Virus record (IMG/VR): IMGVR_UViG_3300005617_000151
Location: 1 to 39,961 of that record
Source of the DNA: a virus
Strand: one strand, 5' to 3'
DNA: 39,961 nt
Position numbers and translations under genes: made by a program. The notes under the pieces were generated by a model. It saw only the letters and a list, made by a program, of their open reading frames with translations. It did not search any database and had not been told where the DNA came from. Numbering within the stretch: position 1 is the first letter of the stretch; each line of letters begins with the position of its first letter. Of the stretch, positions 37,743 to 39,961 are shown piece after piece.

Positions 37743-38323
37743 AGAACTTATTCGATCCTGCTGGTGTTTTTCACGATAACGGCTCCGTGAGTGGTCAGGG
37801 TTTCTTTGACCAAGGCGGCGCTTTAAATAGTATGCTTGATCCGCTGGATATATTCGGCGGCCGCGCTACTGGAGAAGCAAAGCAGCAAGTAAAGAAAACA
37901 GCCGCAGAGCAAGCAGCGGAAGCCGCATCGGCTCAATCAGATTTAGATGCGATTTTAGCAGGCGGCCAAGTTCCTAGTTATGGCGGAACCGCCGTATCTA
38001 GCGGGACAGGTGGGCTAGGTAGTTATCAACCGCGTCCAGTATTAGCCCCGCAGCTACTCCAAAGCCCAAATAGAACAGTTAGCTCTAATCAAATGCCTAT
38101 GCTTAAAAATAGGGCATTCAATCAGGTTTTAGCTCCACTTCAACAGCCAAACTGGGGAATCCAACAGGTCAACCCAGCATATTTAACCAGCATTAATCGA
38201 TTTCCAAATGGACAAGTGCCTGATGGCGCTGTGCAGCAACCGCAAGGAATGGGGCAGCTCCCTGTAAGACAGGGAATACAGCCAATTAATCGAGCTAATT
38301 TAAACCAGAGAGTGTGGATGTAA
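37724..38323 (+). CDS. Internal virion protein, unknown
   Basis: The 199-residue protein has a Gly-rich start (MSGGGVKNLFDPAGVF), then an Ala/Gln helix (KTAAEQAAEAASAQSDLDAI), then a Pro/Gln-rich, largely disordered C-terminus. GGAG lies before ATG 37724 inside the preceding gene. The composition and place suggest an internal protein carried in the head. Confidence 0.6.
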   Translation: MSGGGVKNLFDPAGVFHDNGSVSGQGFFDQGGALNSMLDPLDIFGGRATGEAKQQVKKTAAEQAAEAASAQSDLDAILAGGQVPSYGGTAVSSGTGGLGSYQPRPVLAPQLLQSPNRTVSSNQMPMLKNRAFNQVLAPLQQPNWGIQQVNPAYLTSINRFPNGQVPDGAVQQPQGMGQLPVRQGIQPINRANLNQRVWM

Positions 38324-39126
38324 TGGCAAGCGGCGGCGGTGGAACCACAACCACAAACTCAACCTCTCAGCCATGGGCGGGCGCGCAACCTTACCTTAAG
38401 AACCTGTTAAATCAGGCCACCACTAATGCGCAGAATCCAGCCGCTTACTACCCTGGGCAAACCTATCTTGACCCAACTCAAGGGCAATTAGGCGCATGGG
38501 ACACTCAGCTAAGCTATAACGATCAAGTTTTCGGCGGTACCAATACTCCAAACTTTAACGATGCTACTGGAGCACTGTCTAGGCAGCTTTCTGGGACCCC
38601 TGATTTTACTGGGCTGAAAGGTGCGCAGGATGCTGCAAATCAGCCCATCCTTGACCAGTTCAATAACCAAATTCTTCCTGGGCTGAATAACCGTGCGACG
38701 TTCTTAAACAATCCCACCGGAGGTATTAAATCGCTTAATAGCGTACTTCCGCAGATCGCTGACAAGATGGATAAGAACAATCAAGCCCTAACGTGGCAGG
38801 CTGTTCAGCAGGCGCATCAAGACCAGCAGCAGGGGTTACAGAACTTCGGAAACATTTATGCGTTAGGTCAACAGCCTGGCTCATTGCAGTCTCAGTTTGC
38901 AAATTGGGGCGCTGGATTCCAAAACCAAGCACTGCAAGACCAAATGAACCGCTATAACTTCTATCAAGGATTGCCAGCTCAGACAACCTCTCAGTATGGC
39001 TCTATTGTCACTCCCGCAGCCGGGTTGGGTCAGTCTAATTCTGGCAGCTCTACCGCGCCAGGTAATCCGCAGCAGGGATTACAAACTGCGGCATCTATCG
39101 CCTCCATCATAGCGATGTTCTTATGA
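38323..39126 (+). CDS. Internal virion protein with PWAGAQPYL motif
   Basis: The 267-residue protein starts MASGGGGTTTTNSTSQPW and continues AQPYLKNLLNQA, a motif typical of internal proteins encoded next to the ejection proteins of podophages. The rest is Asn/Gln/Gly-rich with several helices. The start overlaps the previous stop (TAATG); the stop overlaps the next gene (ATGA). Confidence 0.65.
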   Translation: MASGGGGTTTTNSTSQPWAGAQPYLKNLLNQATTNAQNPAAYYPGQTYLDPTQGQLGAWDTQLSYNDQVFGGTNTPNFNDATGALSRQLSGTPDFTGLKGAQDAANQPILDQFNNQILPGLNNRATFLNNPTGGIKSLNSVLPQIADKMDKNNQALTWQAVQQAHQDQQQGLQNFGNIYALGQQPGSLQSQFANWGAGFQNQALQDQMNRYNFYQGLPAQTTSQYGSIVTPAAGLGQSNSGSSTAPGNPQQGLQTAASIASIIAMFL

Positions 39127-39961
39127 TGTTAGATCAATCTACCGGAACAGTTGACCCGATGGCGCTAATACAGGCGCTTTCTCAGGACCCACAGCAGCCT
39201 GCATCTATTGTTAATCCATCATCGCCTCAGCAGGGCGGGCTTGGATCGTTAATAGCCAAAATAGCCCCCGCACTGGGTAACAAATTAAGCGGCCTCGGCA
39301 GCGGAATTCGTAATACGATTAATCCGATTGACCCTAACTCGGGAATTGATCCTGAGTTTGCGAAAGCTCAACAACGTGCCGCGATGCTTCGTATGGCTGC
39401 TGGCATTGCTGGAGGCAGAGGACTGGGGCAGGGTTTGTCACAAGGACTAGATGCGGCCACTAATCAGTATCAATCAGCAATGGAAAATGCTTACAACAAC
39501 CAACTGAAGAAAAAACAGATGGATCAGCAGGGATTGGCTTATCAAACCCAGCTTGCCCAGCAAAAGCAGCAACATGATGAATGGGTTGCAAACCATGATA
39601 TTGCGTTACAGCATTTACAGTTGCAGAAAGAAGATGCAGCCAAAGGCGATATTAAGCTAATCGAGCAACCATTGCCTGATGGAAGCGGGAAAGTTCAGCG
39701 GTATATGTTTGACCAGAAGAACCCAGACAAAGGACTAAAGCCTATTGGGAATCCATATACGCCAGCCAATCAAGCTGTGAATGCTGGGACGGTAGAATCT
39801 ACCGCGCAGATGATTGCTAACGGGCAAATCCCAATGCTGAATGGGATGTCTTTAAAAACCCCATGGGGACAGGCAGTCGTTGAGCGCTTAAATCAAATTA
39901 AGCCTGATTATCAAGCTGGTGATCAGCCCGCTATTCAGCGAACCATTACCGCATTTGATAC
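39123..39961 (+). CDS. Internal virion protein, 5' part (continues at window start)
   Basis: The frame is open from ATG 39123 (ATGA overlap; a second ATG follows at 39126) to the edge. The first 279 residues have a Gln/Pro/Gly-rich lead, a helical middle (QKQQHDEWVANHDIAL) and then TPANQAVNAGTVESTAQM and GQAVVERLNQIKPDYQAGD. The last residues are RTITAFDT. The C-terminal part of the same protein is encoded at 1-435. Confidence 0.75.
   Translation, partial: MMLDQSTGTVDPMALIQALSQDPQQPASIVNPSSPQQGGLGSLIAKIAPALGNKLSGLGSGIRNTINPIDPNSGIDPEFAKAQQRAAMLRMAAGIAGGRGLGQGLSQGLDAATNQYQSAMENAYNNQLKKKQMDQQGLAYQTQLAQQKQQHDEWVANHDIALQHLQLQKEDAAKGDIKLIEQPLPDGSGKVQRYMFDQKNPDKGLKPIGNPYTPANQAVNAGTVESTAQMIANGQIPMLNGMSLKTPWGQAVVERLNQIKPDYQAGDQPAIQRTITAFD

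Overview
The window is almost all of one tailed-phage genome of about 40 kb, of podovirus (short-tail) type. The evidence is a P22-family portal, a large terminase with an ATPase and a nuclease half, an N4-gp56-like major capsid protein, a P22-gp4-like adaptor and a set of internal/ejection-type virion proteins. I see no tape measure, tail tube or tail sheath gene. A lysozyme with an overlapping Rz/Rz1 spanin pair means a Gram-negative host, probably a proteobacterium; the host genus cannot be read from the sequence. The two window ends fall inside the same virion-protein gene (5' part 39123-39961, 3' part 1-435), so this looks like a circularly permuted or circularised genome cut in an arbitrary place.

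Layout in the + direction: 1-4277 holds virion genes (end of an internal protein, an ejection protein, a beta-helix tailspike). 4283-6690 is the lysis cassette. 6679-12160, on the minus strand, is a leftward early operon of small proteins with SSB, a Sak4-like recombination ATPase, an HNH nuclease and a pentapeptide-repeat protein. 12179-12216 is a dyad-symmetric divergent promoter/operator next to a Cro-like gene. 12237-22207 is a long rightward early operon of about 35 mostly tiny genes, many joined by ATGA overlaps, including a GHKL-like ATPase-related protein, a PD-(D/E)XK-like nuclease, a Lar-like zinc protein and a small HTH protein. 21019-21422 and 22208-22522 are the two long non-coding stretches; both look like structured RNA and the first contains a tRNA-like domain. 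22585-39961 is the late module: terminase, portal, scaffold, capsid, adaptor, tail hub, tail fibre and internal proteins.

Two things stand out. First, sugar- and methyl-transfer genes sit inside the head module: an FkbM methyltransferase between scaffold and capsid, then a TPR-glycosyltransferase, a methyltransferase, a second glycosyltransferase, an HNH protein and a third glycosyltransferase that is split in two. This could be a virion- or host-glycan modification cassette. Second, regulation seems to rest on compact elements: a symmetric divergent promoter, a repeated TTGCATCCGGG promoter/operator motif (one copy apparently driving a leaderless HTH gene), a structured leader with a terminator before the terminase, and a tRNA-like RNA.

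I see no integrase and no CI-type repressor, so a lytic life cycle is the simplest reading, although two small DNA-binding proteins form what could be a switch.
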